A stretch of DNA of 64,000 nucleotides, from assembly GCF_964340395.1 (NCBI RefSeq), contig NC_135556.1, positions 8,137,501-8,201,500 on the forward strand. The letters are read 5' to 3'. Position 1 is the first letter of the stretch; every line of letters starts with the position of its first letter. Source of the stretch: Glandiceps talaboti (Eukaryota; Hemichordata; Enteropneusta; Spengelidae). Made by a program: the position numbers and the translations under genes. The notes beneath the pieces are model-generated. The model searched no databases. It was not told the origin of the DNA and saw nothing but the letters and a program-made list of their open reading frames with translations. This document shows positions 45,501 to 55,993 of this stretch, one piece after another.

Positions 45501-48170
45501 TTACCCAAAATCAAATGTAAGTTGATAGCAGTATTCAACCCATAAGTACTACAGGCAAAATAAATCTGACTGGACTTTTCCTTTAACATAGGATGTCCAT
45601 TTACCTAATTTTATTACATCACTGATAAGATCTTGACAATACATGTAGAACACACACTGTATATGTGATTTCTCATCTCAATTTTTACTGCCTTCCTCTA
45701 TGCCTATCTGAATATAGTCAATGGTTTGCTTGAATCTCAGCCAATTCAAACTGTACCATATTTCAGATGGATAATAGCCCCAAAACAACTACAAACCTAG
45801 AGACTATGCTACATTGCTAGGAAACACCACAAATTGCTCAAGAAAGCAAATAATTTGAAATATTCTTTTATGATTGCACAGTGAGAGTTAAGGTTTATTA
45901 TACGGTACATCAGACTAGCCATGACCCTAGAACTCCAGTGAAATCTTAGATGCAAATACTTCCTGTCAGGTGAGATTTATTAGGAGATGAGTGTCAGTGA
46001 TGTATGTGTAATAAGGGATTGAGAACAGCTAAAATAAGAATTACGTCAAGGGAACACAAACAAGTACATTGGAAGAGAATTAATATTGCCATATTTTTTT
46101 TTACATTTTGTACATTTAACTGCGATGAAGTATCTGTGATACACAACTTCACTAATGACAGATGGACGGTGGACTGATTATGAGCTATCTTTTTGTACTC
46201 AAGCTAGGGAGTGCAGGTCAGGGTTAGGTTAAAGAAATAAGGTTATAAGACTCCCTAGGAAAAATCTGCTAAAGCACTGCAGAGTAGAACATTGTACTGT
46301 ATGTACATCATTTACTTGAAATCAAATTGGAGATGTTATACTATTATTCCAGGAATGACAGCTAATACTCACCTTTCTGGAAATAATTTCTGCTGCATAA
46401 AGTGGCCTAAGAAATTCACTTTGTCCTTCAAGTCGTAGTCCCTTTTCTGTAACTCTGAGCTTGCCCATGCCGTCCTGTGTAGTGAGAAAAAGAATACAAC
46501 AATCCGGTCATAAAACATTACAGAAACAGATGACAAAATAATGACAAAGTGTTTGCAATATGATCAAATTGATATACATTCTGATATGACAGTATTGAAT
46601 ACTGTCATATCAGAATGTATATCAATTTGACCATATTGCAAACACTTTTTTATGTAAAATAGCATGCTCATAGTCCAGTTTTGCATGGAAAGAGAGTTAT
46701 GGTGTACATGTGTAAATGCAAAGAGTCTGTGTTTTCAGTAGATATCATGAATAATATGCTGTGTGAAGTACACGTAAAACGTGAATAGAAGCAGGACTTT
46801 TATGGAAGTCGATCAATAAACTGAGGTAAAACTCTATCTGAGCTTGCATGATTTACATCGTCCTTGAGTTCCTGACCAACATTAAAGCTAAATGTAGTTC
46901 AGGAAGCAATTGATGTAAATTCTACAGATTTCAACCTCTCTGTTTAATACCAAGGTTCTAAAATCACTATAATCAAAACACTGTAACACATTCAATGATG
47001 TAATTTCCAGTCTCTATTACCAGAGTTTCAAATCACCATGGAATATTCGTAATTTCCCTTTCTCAATGTTTGTACCAGGGTTTCAAGACCTTCAAGTTCT
47101 CCTCACAAGGGTTATATAACGATAGTCAAAACACCATAGCACATTTGTACTTGTATACTAGGCTTTCAAAGCCTTTAAAGGAGAAATGAAGTAGCCTTGG
47201 TGTTTCACCCATGAAATGTGGTGTTTTTTACACAAAGATAGACACAATTCAACTCAAGACTAACAATAACACTGAGACACAACACACACAGCAGGATGCT
47301 TTAATTACCTCATCACATTGAAAAGTGATAAATATTGCTATTTGTTTACAGTGAAGTGGAAACAGGCTTCTGCTGGAAACATTTTGAAATGGACTTGATT
47401 ATTTTAAGGCCTTTAACTGTTTACTTATCAACTGATAATCAACATGTTAACTTGTCTACTTCCACATCCCCACTGTGGTGGCATCTCTATAACTGTTTAT
47501 TTTGCATTTGAAGTTGTCTGAGTTTTGTGAGTAGAAAACATCATGTCTCATGAGTGAAACACCAAAGCATCTTCATTTCTCCTGTAAAGTTCGTCAAAAC
47601 ACATAGTACATTTTAGATGCGCCAGATTTTATAGCCCATAGGTACATTTTTACAGCCTGAGCTAACAGTTCAAACCCTTTACATATCAATGACTTAACAC
47701 AGACAGGTAATTGATTCCTCTCAGTTCTGCATCATTACACATAAGTCTTGAAAGACTTCTACAAGATCACTCTTTCTGTATTCAAGCATACACAGTGCAC
47801 ATATCAAATACACTTCATTGCACTGCACTGCATTCAGGTTGACCAACTAGAGGGGTTGAATGATATGAAACACTGAGTGAGACCGATGATCTGATCATCA
47901 GTCTGTATTTCACCTAACCCTATGGTATAAAATATAACTGTGTACCATGTACAGTATCAGTAGGAAACTACTGAATATTACTTTCAATTATCTGGAACAT
48001 GATATCTTTCGATATCAGCTGTGGCACAGAAGGACACAAGATATGTATGGAGCGTCTGTCAGTTATAAATCATGGCATACTCTGACACAATTGTATCAGA
48101 ATCATAGTGACAAAGAAATACTGAACTTTTCAGCTTCTCATATGTAGATCTACATGCATGTGCCCTCACT

Positions 48171-48220
<50 letters not shown>

Positions 48221-51200
48221 CGTGCGCGCATGTGTGCGCAAGGGTGTACACATATGTACATTCTTGGGTTTCATCAGCATGTCATATTTAATATATACAT
48301 GTACATACAATATTTTGGAAAGAAGTAGCCAAACAAATACATTTGCATATTTTCTCAAATCATGGATCAGTTATAACCAAAATGTTGTCATCTTTGACAA
48401 ACAACATTTTGGTTGTAACTTAACATTTTGGTTATTTTGGTTTGAGTTTAAAAGACAAAAAAATTCACCCTAATTATTTTCCACAATGATGATATTCTTT
48501 TAACTCTGACTTTAACACAACGATCACATTTGTACAAAACAAATCCTTGTACACAAGAAGTTTTATTGATTGGTGACTTTAACGACATCATCTTGGAAAT
48601 AAATTGATCATTATTTGTCAATGTTTTCTACCCTTCTTGCTTGTCTATTTCACAAAATTTACATCTTGTAAATGTTAGAGGAAACCTTGGAGAAGCCCTT
48701 TACATGTATATGATTATTGAAATGCATGTAGTGCTGTACTTGTATGCTATATTTAGACTCTACTCGGGTCAAAAACCTATAAATGTATGTCTGGCTGTGG
48801 TAACTGTCTCTATAATACCTTCTAGACAAGTAAAGTGCAGTATATCATGCTTAACTCACTACAACACTAAATCTGACACTTGTCAAAGATGAGATATGAC
48901 CTTTGGATTTAATCAAAAACTCAACTAATCTATGACAATCTTCATTCAATTACTCTTCCCTGACATATAGGTCTTCTTTTTTTTCATCTTTGCCAACAAC
49001 AAGAACTCAAAGCAGAGATTATTTCAATTCTTCTACTAGATAATTGGAGTGTGCGATGATAACCACGACAATATGATTTGTCAAGTAGGCATAACTTACG
49101 CCTAAGATACATAATTAGATGTCATTCTCCAATATTTTTCTTTGTTCATCCAAGGAAAATACGAGTGACCAAAGGGGCCTTTGTTACCATGAGTTGCTAG
49201 ACAACACTTTATAGGTCATTTTGTATTTTTCGGCTCAGTGAAAGTAGAAAAATATTGGGGAATAATATAATTATACCATCACCAGTAATATCAAAGAAAA
49301 ATCAGGAAAATTAATGGTAATTTTTAAGAAATCATATTCACAAGTAATTCCATAAATCAGAGATGACATTTTCACAACACCCAAGGAACAGCTGATTTAC
49401 CACATTTCTCAGTACTCAAAGTCATGTATAGCGAGGAAATCATATTCACAAGTAATTCCATATACCAGAGATGACATTTTCACAACACCCACGAAACAAC
49501 TGATTTTAACCTTATTTCTCAGTACTCAACGGAGAAATCATATTCACAAGTAATTCCATATACCAGAGATGACATTTTCACAACACCCACGAAACAACTG
49601 ATTTTAACCTTATTTCTCAGTACTCAACGGAGAAATCATATTGACATGCGCACAAGTAATTCCATAAATCAGAGATGACATTTTCACAACACCCAAGAAC
49701 AGCTGATTTACCATATTTCTACAGCTGTTGGTCCATGTATTATTTCCAGTACAGATTGACAAACAACATGGCTTCCAAACAAGTGTATTTTGATGAAATT
49801 GAGAGAAGCAAGCACACTGACCTTGAACAGATAAATATACACTATACAATATTACAAGTTAATTAAATCTAAGACTTCGGTGCTGCAAGAATATTAATAC
49901 TAGTAGAGGTGGGTATTTTCTCTCTCTCTCCAGTTTGAGCAGTTTGTGAGAATCCCAGTAACAAAGGGGTGGGTAGGTACATGTAAGAGTCTGGTAAAAT
50001 TTGCATAGATTTCCATAACCCTGGTAGATACATCACAACTCAGGTAGATTTACTATAATATACTGCCCTTAAGAAAACACTTATTCTATACCATCTGAAA
50101 GTGCAAAATTTTGCATACATTACTGTAAGAGTAACAGCAACAAGGGAGTGAATATTGTAAAGTTCTATGTTCGACTTCCTGTGATATACCACACTATATT
50201 TCAAAATAATACAACTCTACTTCTCACAGCTGACAGACATAACATTCCTATATACTCCACTGGTTGTCTGAGTTATACATTAGTGAATTACATGAATGTG
50301 AACTATATTCAGTATAAGTACTTGGTATATACTGACTATGTTATTTCAGCTATGGCACAGGAAACACTCACACCACATTCCATATAAAACTTATAACTGT
50401 ATGTGTTACAGTGTGGCTAGACCATGGATTTACTATATTGGAAAATGTCACACGTCGACTTTACTGTACAGCTACAAGTTATGTTTAGTTACATACATTT
50501 TTTAGTACCATTTACAACAGATGTGTACACCCTTTTGGGTCTTTGATATCAGATCTAAGAATTTCCAAGTTCTAGCACACATAATACATGACATACTAAC
50601 AAATTTAAGATATAAAATAAAATGTCCTTGATCTAAAAGTTGAAAGCACTACACACGTCCTACATTGTAGTTTAGAATAGAATATATTGTAACTTGTTTG
50701 GTTTGTGATCTTTATGTAGTCTAAATTTTGTATTGTAAAGTCACTGACCTTTCCACATTTTTTGTTATAGCATTTATTGATCTATAGATGGGCTGAGGCC
50801 TAGTACTGAAATAAACTGTACTTGAACTTAAACTTGAACTAGGATATCAGGTTTTGGGAGGTACCCATACTGGTAATCTTTTATTTCTCAAATACATGTC
50901 AAGTATATTGTCTGATAGGCTATTAAAGGTTATTGTGTCTTGGTATGAAGAGTGCATCACCTAAACCTTGAACTAGAAGTTATCAATTTGGCTTACTACT
51001 GAAAAGTCCATTACTTCAAATTTAATGTGGCAGCTATAAGTGATCAGTTTAACCCACAATACCATTGTAAAGTTCATCACTGCAATGACTCATTCCTATA
51101 AATGTTCTCCTTAGAATCTTTTTAGGACAGCTTACAGAGCTCAGAGACTTACAACACCATCTGTACTTATCAGTTGGAGACCAGGGAGGTAAAAAGTATG

Positions 51201-52345
51201 GATTGTGACTATTTTGATGCCATATTTGCATGAATTAAAGTGGTTTGGCGTTTCAGTTTCATTATATCAAGAAAGTGCACAGAATTTACAAGTCAAGAGC
51301 TAGGGCTAGGACTTGGTGAGGGTGGAGTGACACGACATATGATATATCTAACAGTCTACCAGGGGTCCCTTGTTACTTTGTCCAGGGAGAACACCACAAC
51401 ATATGTACATGTAGGTTAGGCCAAAAAAAGAATTGTTTCTAGTCAGGATAGTTTTATTTTTTTTACATTCTCAACAAACCTGTCACCCAGTCTATTATTT
51501 ATGACAGTTACTGTTCTTTTTATTTAGTACTTTAGAGAAGTGTGTATGTGGGGCGGATGTCATTTGCTTGTTCATGACTGGCTCTGCAGTTGTCTTCACT
51601 GAAGTAGGGAGGATTATTTTTATGTTTCCCCACAGCTCTGCAGACTGCATGGGCTGGACAAACACGCACAAAAAGACCGACAAGGGGCATTTAAGTGATG
51701 TGAGTGCTGACCAGAAACAGTTCTTATTTTTTGGTCTTATGATTTCTTACTCTTTCAATGGTGTGAGGATTTTAGCTCATAGAAGGGTTACTCCCAAAAT
51801 GTCAGCTACTTTTACAGCAACTTTGTTGGACTGTGAACATTTCATCTGAACACATTTTTTTTCTTATTCTGGTCCAACTAAACTCATGTAAAAATATTTA
51901 ATCAAGAAAACTGTTTTATTTAATATATACATACGTATAACATCAGCCTATATCATTGTAGTGCTCTTTAATATCTTTATTACACTTATGTACCCAAATA
52001 GAATTGTCAATTTTCTATATAGTTGTAATAAAGTTGTATCTAATCTAATCTAATCTAATCTAATCTAATCTAATCTAAATCCACAATAAAGTCATGATAG
52101 ATTGATGGTACACAAAACAACATACAGAATGAGATATGACTTACTATTGTAAAGTCCATGACTTTTAGGATCCATATTGTAAGTGCAAGGTTAAAGATGA
52201 TTGTTACCATCAGGATTAGCACCAGTAAATAAAGACATCTTTTTCTCCAGCCATAAATTCCAACTTTGTAGACAACTGCTGTTTCTCTGTGGTTTGGTGT
52301 GACAGGAGTATAACTACTCCCACTGGCTCGACCCCTACCACCCAT
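33390..52345 (-). CDS. SGCD-like: Sarcoglycan gene, gamma/delta/zeta type (7 coding exons)
   Basis: Single-pass type II membrane protein of the sarcoglycan complex, part of the dystrophin-glycoprotein complex of muscle membranes. Exons in transcript order: 52345-52145, 46474-46373, 38780-38693, 37968-37849, 35217-35145, 34577-34454, 33557-33390. All splices are GT-AG and phases agree, giving 291 residues and a TGA stop at 33392-33390. Landmarks: [14 protein letters not shown] just before the TM helix (about residues 37-60), [16 protein letters not shown], a sequon at Asn112 (RNIT) and one at Asn123, [28 protein letters not shown], and the C-terminal cysteines 266, 268, 282 and 289 (family pattern CxC...C...C), plus Cys224. 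Length and domain order match vertebrate gamma, delta and zeta-sarcoglycan; which one is closest cannot be fixed by eye. The start ATG lies one base after an acceptor, so at least one 5' exon exists upstream. Confidence 0.95.
33558..34453 (-). other. Sarcoglycan intron 6, mostly minisatellite
   Basis: About 73% of this 896-bp intron is the 27-bp array at 33664-34320; the flanks are unique AT-rich sequence. Confidence 0.9.
33664..34320. repeat. 27-bp minisatellite, ~24 copies
   Basis: The unit is gctgtacactgtgtttgaga followed by atttagg. Copies differ mainly at gaattt versus gaagtt. Three units near 34073, 34153 and 34313 lack one G (cacttgtttg); the first two mark a higher-order ~80-bp trimer. 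The unit length is a multiple of three, so long false frames (TVFENLGLY) appear on both strands. Confidence 0.97.
34454..34577 (-). CDS. SGCD-like: Sarcoglycan coding exon 6
   Basis: Acceptor atcacag, donor GTAAGT on the minus strand. Encodes residues 196-236, [16 protein letters not shown] to [13 protein letters not shown], the family's conserved beta-rich extracellular stretch with Cys224. 124 bp; its first base completes an Arg codon. Confidence 0.95.
34578..35144 (-). other. Sarcoglycan intron 5, no recognisable content
   Basis: A 567-bp AT-rich intron without clear repeats or genes. Confidence 0.85.
35145..35217 (-). CDS. SGCD-like: Sarcoglycan coding exon 5
   Basis: Acceptor attccctag, donor GTGAGT. 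Only 73 bp; encodes [20 protein letters not shown] and EEL. The QTPHIRA motif corresponds to the ETPNVRA region of vertebrate delta-sarcoglycan. Split codons at both ends match the neighbours. Confidence 0.95.
36049..36188. mobile_element. Small TIR (MITE-like) element
   Basis: gggccagaacaacagaatga (from 36050) is inverted as tcattcttctgttatgggcc (to 36186), giving a ~140-bp element with ~23-bp arms. Its inside contains cacagtttcgatccccggtt, which resembles a tRNA B box on the minus strand; a diverged copy of that inner part lies at about 35785-35840. Confidence 0.6.
37521..37536. repeat. Poly-G run (16 G)
   Basis: A mononucleotide run of 16 G preceded by T-rich sequence. A second 15-G run lies at 37706-37720 in the same intron. 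Such runs can form G-quadruplex structures and are sequencing-error prone. Confidence 0.9.
37849..37968 (-). CDS. SGCD-like: Sarcoglycan coding exon 4
   Basis: Acceptor gtacctacag, donor GTAGGT. Encodes residues about 131-170: [19 protein letters not shown] and [25 protein letters not shown] is almost identical to vertebrate delta-sarcoglycan. 120 bp. Confidence 0.96.
37969..38692 (-). repeat. Sarcoglycan intron 3 with a dispersed repeat copy
   Basis: Part of this 724-bp intron (about 38100-38270) is a copy of a repeat with gctactgatgcacacaattt and gacacaccaaaatttggtg. Related copies lie at 25436-25505, 53110-53225 and 53285-53350. The rest contains three degenerate ctgagac/ggtaccctt units (38385-38620). 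Confidence 0.6.
38693..38780 (-). CDS. SGCD-like: Sarcoglycan coding exon 3
   Basis: Acceptor gtttcctag, donor GTAAGT. Encodes [18 protein letters not shown] to TGRLVV(G), with sequons RNIT and NVT. The first matches the conserved ARNVT glycosylation site of vertebrate sarcoglycans. 88 bp. Confidence 0.95.
39262..39517. mobile_element. MITE family A, copy 1
   Basis: Shares with copies at 43108 and 60561 a leader (ttctgctgtgttc, then aaattgccatta and tttttctttgatatta), followed by a foldback. The left arm begins ctccaaatatttcttcaat and contains gtgaccta; the right arm contains taggtcactggtattttcc and gaatgaagacaaatattg. The core gtttgtcacta lies between. The flank catctaatt recurs in other copies. 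Confidence 0.7.
39740..40510. repeat. Degenerate tandem repeat, ~140-185-bp units, 5 copies
   Basis: Each unit has cttgttggcacat-like, tctcaggtactgcag and tttagaaatcactgca segments. The ttggca anchor recurs near 39785, 39967, 40109, 40256 and 40412. Confidence 0.7.
40691..40713. repeat. Poly-C run (23 C)
   Basis: A mononucleotide run in sarcoglycan intron 2; G-rich on the transcript strand. Confidence 0.95.
41303..41463. mobile_element. MITE family A, foldback part only
   Basis: tccaatatttttcttcattc is followed by actcatgacctaagggtttg, a centre with two actagtgactt-like words, then cccttaggtca and aaaaatattggggtaa. It lacks the ~130-bp leader found in copies 39262, 43108 and 60561. Two inverted POU octamers 11 bp apart (41277-41295) lie immediately beside it. 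Confidence 0.65.
43108..43335. mobile_element. MITE family A, copy 2
   Basis: Same leader and foldback as copy 1: ggttctgctgtgttcgaaat, ggtataattatgttattctc, then cttcattcagcgacttgtag, and agaaaagtattggggaataa followed by catctaatt. The left arm is shortened. Confidence 0.7.
44046..44800. repeat. 54-bp minisatellite, ~14 copies
   Basis: The unit starts tagcagtagtccaggacaca and contains tagactactaaacattgtat and ctagactacc. Starts at 44046, 44100, 44154 and 44208 give an exact 54-bp period; later copies vary in length and the last is diverged. Confidence 0.95.
45060..45595. mobile_element. TIR element (family B) with triplicated left end
   Basis: The left terminus (ggaaaagtccagtcagactt, 45198) and right terminus (tctgactggacttttccttt, 45574-45593) are inverted and pair for about 60 bp. 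The left end with its following ~45 bases is present three times (about 45066, 45134 and 45201) at ~66-bp spacing. Inner text (caagacaaagagattatggt, aacccttgcaggaaatgtcc) matches the copies at 32815-33235. Confidence 0.75.
46373..46474 (-). CDS. SGCD-like: Sarcoglycan coding exon 2
   Basis: Acceptor ctacacag, donor GTGAGT. Encodes [18 protein letters not shown] and [16 protein letters not shown], nearly the same as vertebrate delta-sarcoglycan just outside the membrane. 102 bp, phase 0 at both ends. Confidence 0.96.
46546..46648. repeat. Near-perfect 103-bp palindrome (51-bp arms, 1-nt loop)
   Basis: aaagtgtttgcaatatgatc begins the left arm (46546-46596). After a single central G (46597) the reverse complement runs 46598-46648, with one mismatch seen (tgatc versus tggtc). 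It lies 72 bp from the 5' edge of exon 2. Confidence 0.92.
47173..47589. mobile_element. MITE-like TIR element, 417 bp
   Basis: The left end ctttaaaggagaaatgaagt and right end cttcatttctcctgtaaag form inverted repeats that continue for about 60 bp (ggtgtttcac / gtgaaacacc, then atgtggtgtttt-like text). No coding capacity. Target-site duplication not resolved. Confidence 0.75.
48172..48217. repeat. (GT)n microsatellite
   Basis: About 22 GT units. A separate imperfect hairpin lies downstream at 48375-48414 (aaccaaaatgttgt / acaacattttggtt). Confidence 0.95.
49105..49330. mobile_element. MITE family A, copy in reverse orientation
   Basis: Here the leader follows the foldback: cattctccaatatttttctt, gagttgctag centre, aaaaatattggggaataata, then ataattataccatc and aatatcaaagaaaaatc, which is the reverse complement of the leader in copies 39262 and 43108. 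The attagatgt flank is at the left. Confidence 0.7.
49328..49727. repeat. Four-copy ~98-bp tandem repeat
   Basis: Units starting gaaatcatattcacaagtaa occur at 49328, 49436, 49534 and 49632 (spacings 108, 98 and 98). Copies 2 and 3 are nearly identical; copy 4 carries a short insertion (gacatgcg). Confidence 0.9.
50690..50840 (+). mobile_element. Possible retroposon 3' tail
   Basis: gatgggctgaggcctagtac, then gaaataaactgtacttgaac and repeated acttgaact/acttaaactt words look like a LINE or SINE 3' end with a short tail repeat. No coding part was recognised, so this is a weak call. Confidence 0.3.
52039..52078. repeat. (TCTAA)8 pentanucleotide repeat
   Basis: Eight perfect units follow ttgtaataaagttgta, suggesting the 3' tail of a plus-strand retroposon. 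It ends 66 bp from the splice donor of sarcoglycan coding exon 1. Confidence 0.9.
52145..52345 (-). CDS. SGCD-like: Sarcoglycan coding exon 1: cytoplasmic tail and TM helix
   Basis: Donor GTAAGT. The ATG at 52345-52343 follows acceptor ccctgtag by one base. Encodes 67 residues: a short tail, then [14 protein letters not shown], a hydrophobic helix (about residues 37-60) and [10 protein letters not shown]. This is the most conserved part of the family. The frame is open upstream across the acceptor, but the splice site and family length favour this ATG. Confidence 0.95.
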
Positions 52346-52399
52346 TCTACAGGGAAAGCACAATATAGTAACATATTTAGTTATAGAATCAATACCATT

Positions 52400-53050
<651 letters not shown>

Positions 53051-53284
53051 TGGTACAGTGGTAGTTGACCAACTTTTCTCAATTCAAGACATTTTTATCT
53101 TTTCAAACATACAATTTCCTTTGACATTTGATGCACCAAAACTGGGTGGTTCCTCTATCCTTAACTTAAGTACATTTTTACATTGTACATGATGACTCAC
53201 AAAGAAACCCATTTCATATCATATTAACCTACAGCAATAATTTATGTCAATTTAGAAACAATGAAATAGGATAGTCACAGCATA

Positions 53285-54210
53285 CCCTCTAGGCCAATTC
53301 AACAGGCTACTAATGCACAGTAATTTCCTGTGATGCACCAAAATTGGCAAACCCCCATTATTAGTAAATTATTACATATGTACCAGAGATTACTTGCACT
53401 GGTATGTGCATATACCAGTGGTATTTTCATTGCCATGCAATACCGAAAACATTATTGCATACATGTATGCAAATGATATGCAAATGATATGCAAATGAGT
53501 GTTTTCTGCTCCACTTTCACTCACTATGCTTGTGAAAGTACCGGCACACATGTAAATACGCTACACTTGTACTCACTTGTCATGGGGTTCTGTCATACTT
53601 CATGTATTCATGAGAAAACCAACTTTTTATCATTTTGACCCACAACAAAAAGTTCTGTTGAGGGACAGCAGTATGTACAGTGAGAAAGCATACATTGTGT
53701 TTGAGACACAGACAACAGGTGCATTATCATTAAGTTTACATTCAGAATGCCTACAACACAGTAAAGTCACTGTGATACCAGAATGTGTGTTTATAGACTC
53801 TGGGTTCACCATATCAAATGAAAATTTCTACTCACAGGGCCAAACAAATTTGTTGGAAATTGACACCAAATTTTTGCTGAGAACATGCTAGCATTGTCAG
53901 GGGTATTTTACCAGAGATTACTTGCACCGGTGGTATTTGCACGGCAGTGCAATACTGAAAACATTATTGCATACTTGTATATGCAAATGATATGCAAATG
54001 AGGATGCAATCATTCGTTCTACACAAAAGTGCAAGATCACATAGTGTCATATTTTAGAGAAATTTGTTTTTTCCCAAATGAACATATATAATAATATTAA
54101 TAACAGAACCCCATACCGTGTGGGTGCCACTGTGGGTACTCAGAGGTATTTGCAATCTTGCTTGCAGTGTTTCCTGCTGCACTTTCACTCATGCCCTGAC
54201 ACAGAAAACA
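53285..54210. mobile_element. Dispersed repeat family C, degraded copies
   Basis: Shares with 55297-55820 the words accagagattacttgcac, caataccgaaaacattattg, tandem atgcaaatgat, cagtgttt(t/c)ctgct and tcatggggttctgtcat. Octamers (ATGCAAAT) start at 53467, 53478, 53489 and at 53981 and 53992, exactly 11 bp apart. The open frame at 53577-53891 shows no known similarity. Confidence 0.6.
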
Positions 54211-55276
54211 CTCTAGTATAGTGGGGTGTTATCAATGTGATGGTTTCCTCTAATAATTTCATCCCTCATACATCAACAACAGATATAAAGGGTTGAATAC
54301 TTCAATCAACTGTGAACTATTCAACTTTTAGACAACAATTGGTGTCACTCAGTTCACTAAAAGATGATTGGACACCTGCTTCAGATCTTTATAAATCATT
54401 TTTGTAGTAACAATCCTTTTGTGAATGAGCTATGTCATGCATAACACCATGGGGATTTTAGTGCAAAGTACGTTAATACATGGATGACTGTATATCATAA
54501 ACTACTTGTTTGTACAAAACAGTACTGTTTAGTTCCATATTGTGACCTTGTACAAAAATAAAGTAAAACAAGTCTCTGTTAAACTTACATTCCCCAAATT
54601 TGTCGTAAATTACAAGAATTTGCATACAAGTCAGAAATACCAGGTGTGACAGATGTATGGAACCAAATGTAGCAGCTTCCCCTCCCACTGGAGGTTAATA
54701 AGTATATCTGTATTGGACATATATGTTGAACTAGCTGAGTGCCTTAATTCTGATGAGAAATTACTTAAAATTAACAACATTCTATTTTGGCTGAAAAAGT
54801 GACTGCATGTTACAACAGCAGTGAAAGCCCTGAGATCAATGCCCAAATAGCATAGAATCCATACCATCCTGTTCTAACTAAATATTGTGCAGTGAGCATG
54901 GGTTTCATGCTTTGATCCAAATGGCTCGTTCTATTAATTGCCAGATAAGTCCTTTGACTGTCGACAGTAATCCACTACAAATAACACAATTAAATTTTCA
55001 TTGCAGCCACTGCTTAACACTAGTAATGCAAGTTACATACAAATGTCTTGAGAGACACGTAGCTACTACAAACAATGAATCGTTAAAAAATATTACACTA
55101 AAAAAAATATTACACTAATTACGTCCAGAAGTATTTATGACATGTTTTATCAAGGGCAACATTATGTTTAGTCACAAGAGAACCATGTCTGCATACTAAT
55201 GACTTTTTATTTCTCTATGAAATATTCATCACACATGTTATTACTCAACGACTGATTATTTATGTCTAACCTATTG

Positions 55277-55840
55277 TGATTAATCGGCTGACAACAATGA
55301 CAACAACTGATTCATATATTTATTTTGTTATGGGTATTACCTATTATTACATATGTACTAGAGATTACTTGCACTGGTGTGTGTGCATACTATTATTATT
55401 ATTATTATATATGTACCAGAGATTACTTGCACCAGTATGTGTGCATACTAGTGGTATTTGCACTGCAGTGCAATACCGAAAACATTATTGCGTACATGCA
55501 TGCAAATGATATGCAAATGAAGACACAATCGTTCCCTACACACGAAATAGCGTTATCGCACTGTATGATTTTTTACGATTTTTTAATGGGAATTTGTTGT
55601 TTCAGATAAATATAATAATAACAGAACTCTATGCCATGTGAATGCCAATGTGGGTACTCCGGGGTATTTGCACTCATGCTTGCAGTGTTTTCTGCTACAC
55701 TTTCACTCACTACACTTCATGAAAGTACTGTCGCAGAGAACACACTGCAAGCACTCCTGCAAATACCCCGATTATGCCACACTTGCACGAGTTCACGTGT
55801 CATGGGGTTCTGTCATATTATGATTAATCGGCTGACAACA
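55277..55840. mobile_element. Dispersed repeat family C copy flanked by a 20-bp direct repeat
   Basis: tgattaatcggctgacaaca occurs at 55277-55296 and 55821-55840 and may be a target-site duplication. Between them lies a ~524-bp element with a (TTA)n run, two ATGCAAAT octamers 11 bp apart (55500, 55511) and a foldback (about 55612-55818) whose arms begin acagaactctatgcca and end tcatggggttctgt. No coding capacity. Confidence 0.65.
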
Positions 55841-55993
55841 TACTGATTGTACCGGTACATGATCACTTTATTATCCCACATTTATGTCTTGTCACTACAT
55901 GTTTGTTTTGAAAATATAATGTACATGGAAATGCTGTGATGTAATTTCCATTTCATGACAAGCATGATAGTTTAGTAAACATATGGCATTTAA

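Larger units (their letters stand above)
38781..46372 (-). other. Sarcoglycan intron 2 (7.6 kb)
   Basis: Repeat-rich intron. It holds three members of a MITE family (39262-39517, 41303-41463, 43108-43335), a ~150-185-bp tandem repeat (39740-40510), a 23-C run (40691-40713), a 54-bp minisatellite (44046-44800) and a TIR element (45060-45595). Reading frames such as 40955-41284 and 43630-43992 show no similarity or splice support. Confidence 0.75.
46475..52144 (-). other. Sarcoglycan intron 1 (5.7 kb)
   Basis: Contains a 103-bp palindrome (46546-46648), a 417-bp TIR element (47173-47589), a GT microsatellite (48172-48217), a MITE family A copy in the opposite orientation (49105-49330), a four-copy ~98-bp tandem repeat (49328-49727), a retroposon-like tail (about 50690-50840) and a (TCTAA)8 run (52039-52078). 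No exon seen. Confidence 0.75.

Noticed and set aside
53577-53891. 104-codon frame as a gene
   Set aside because: Overlaps dispersed repeat family C sequence at its left end, lacks recognisable similarity and has no splice support.
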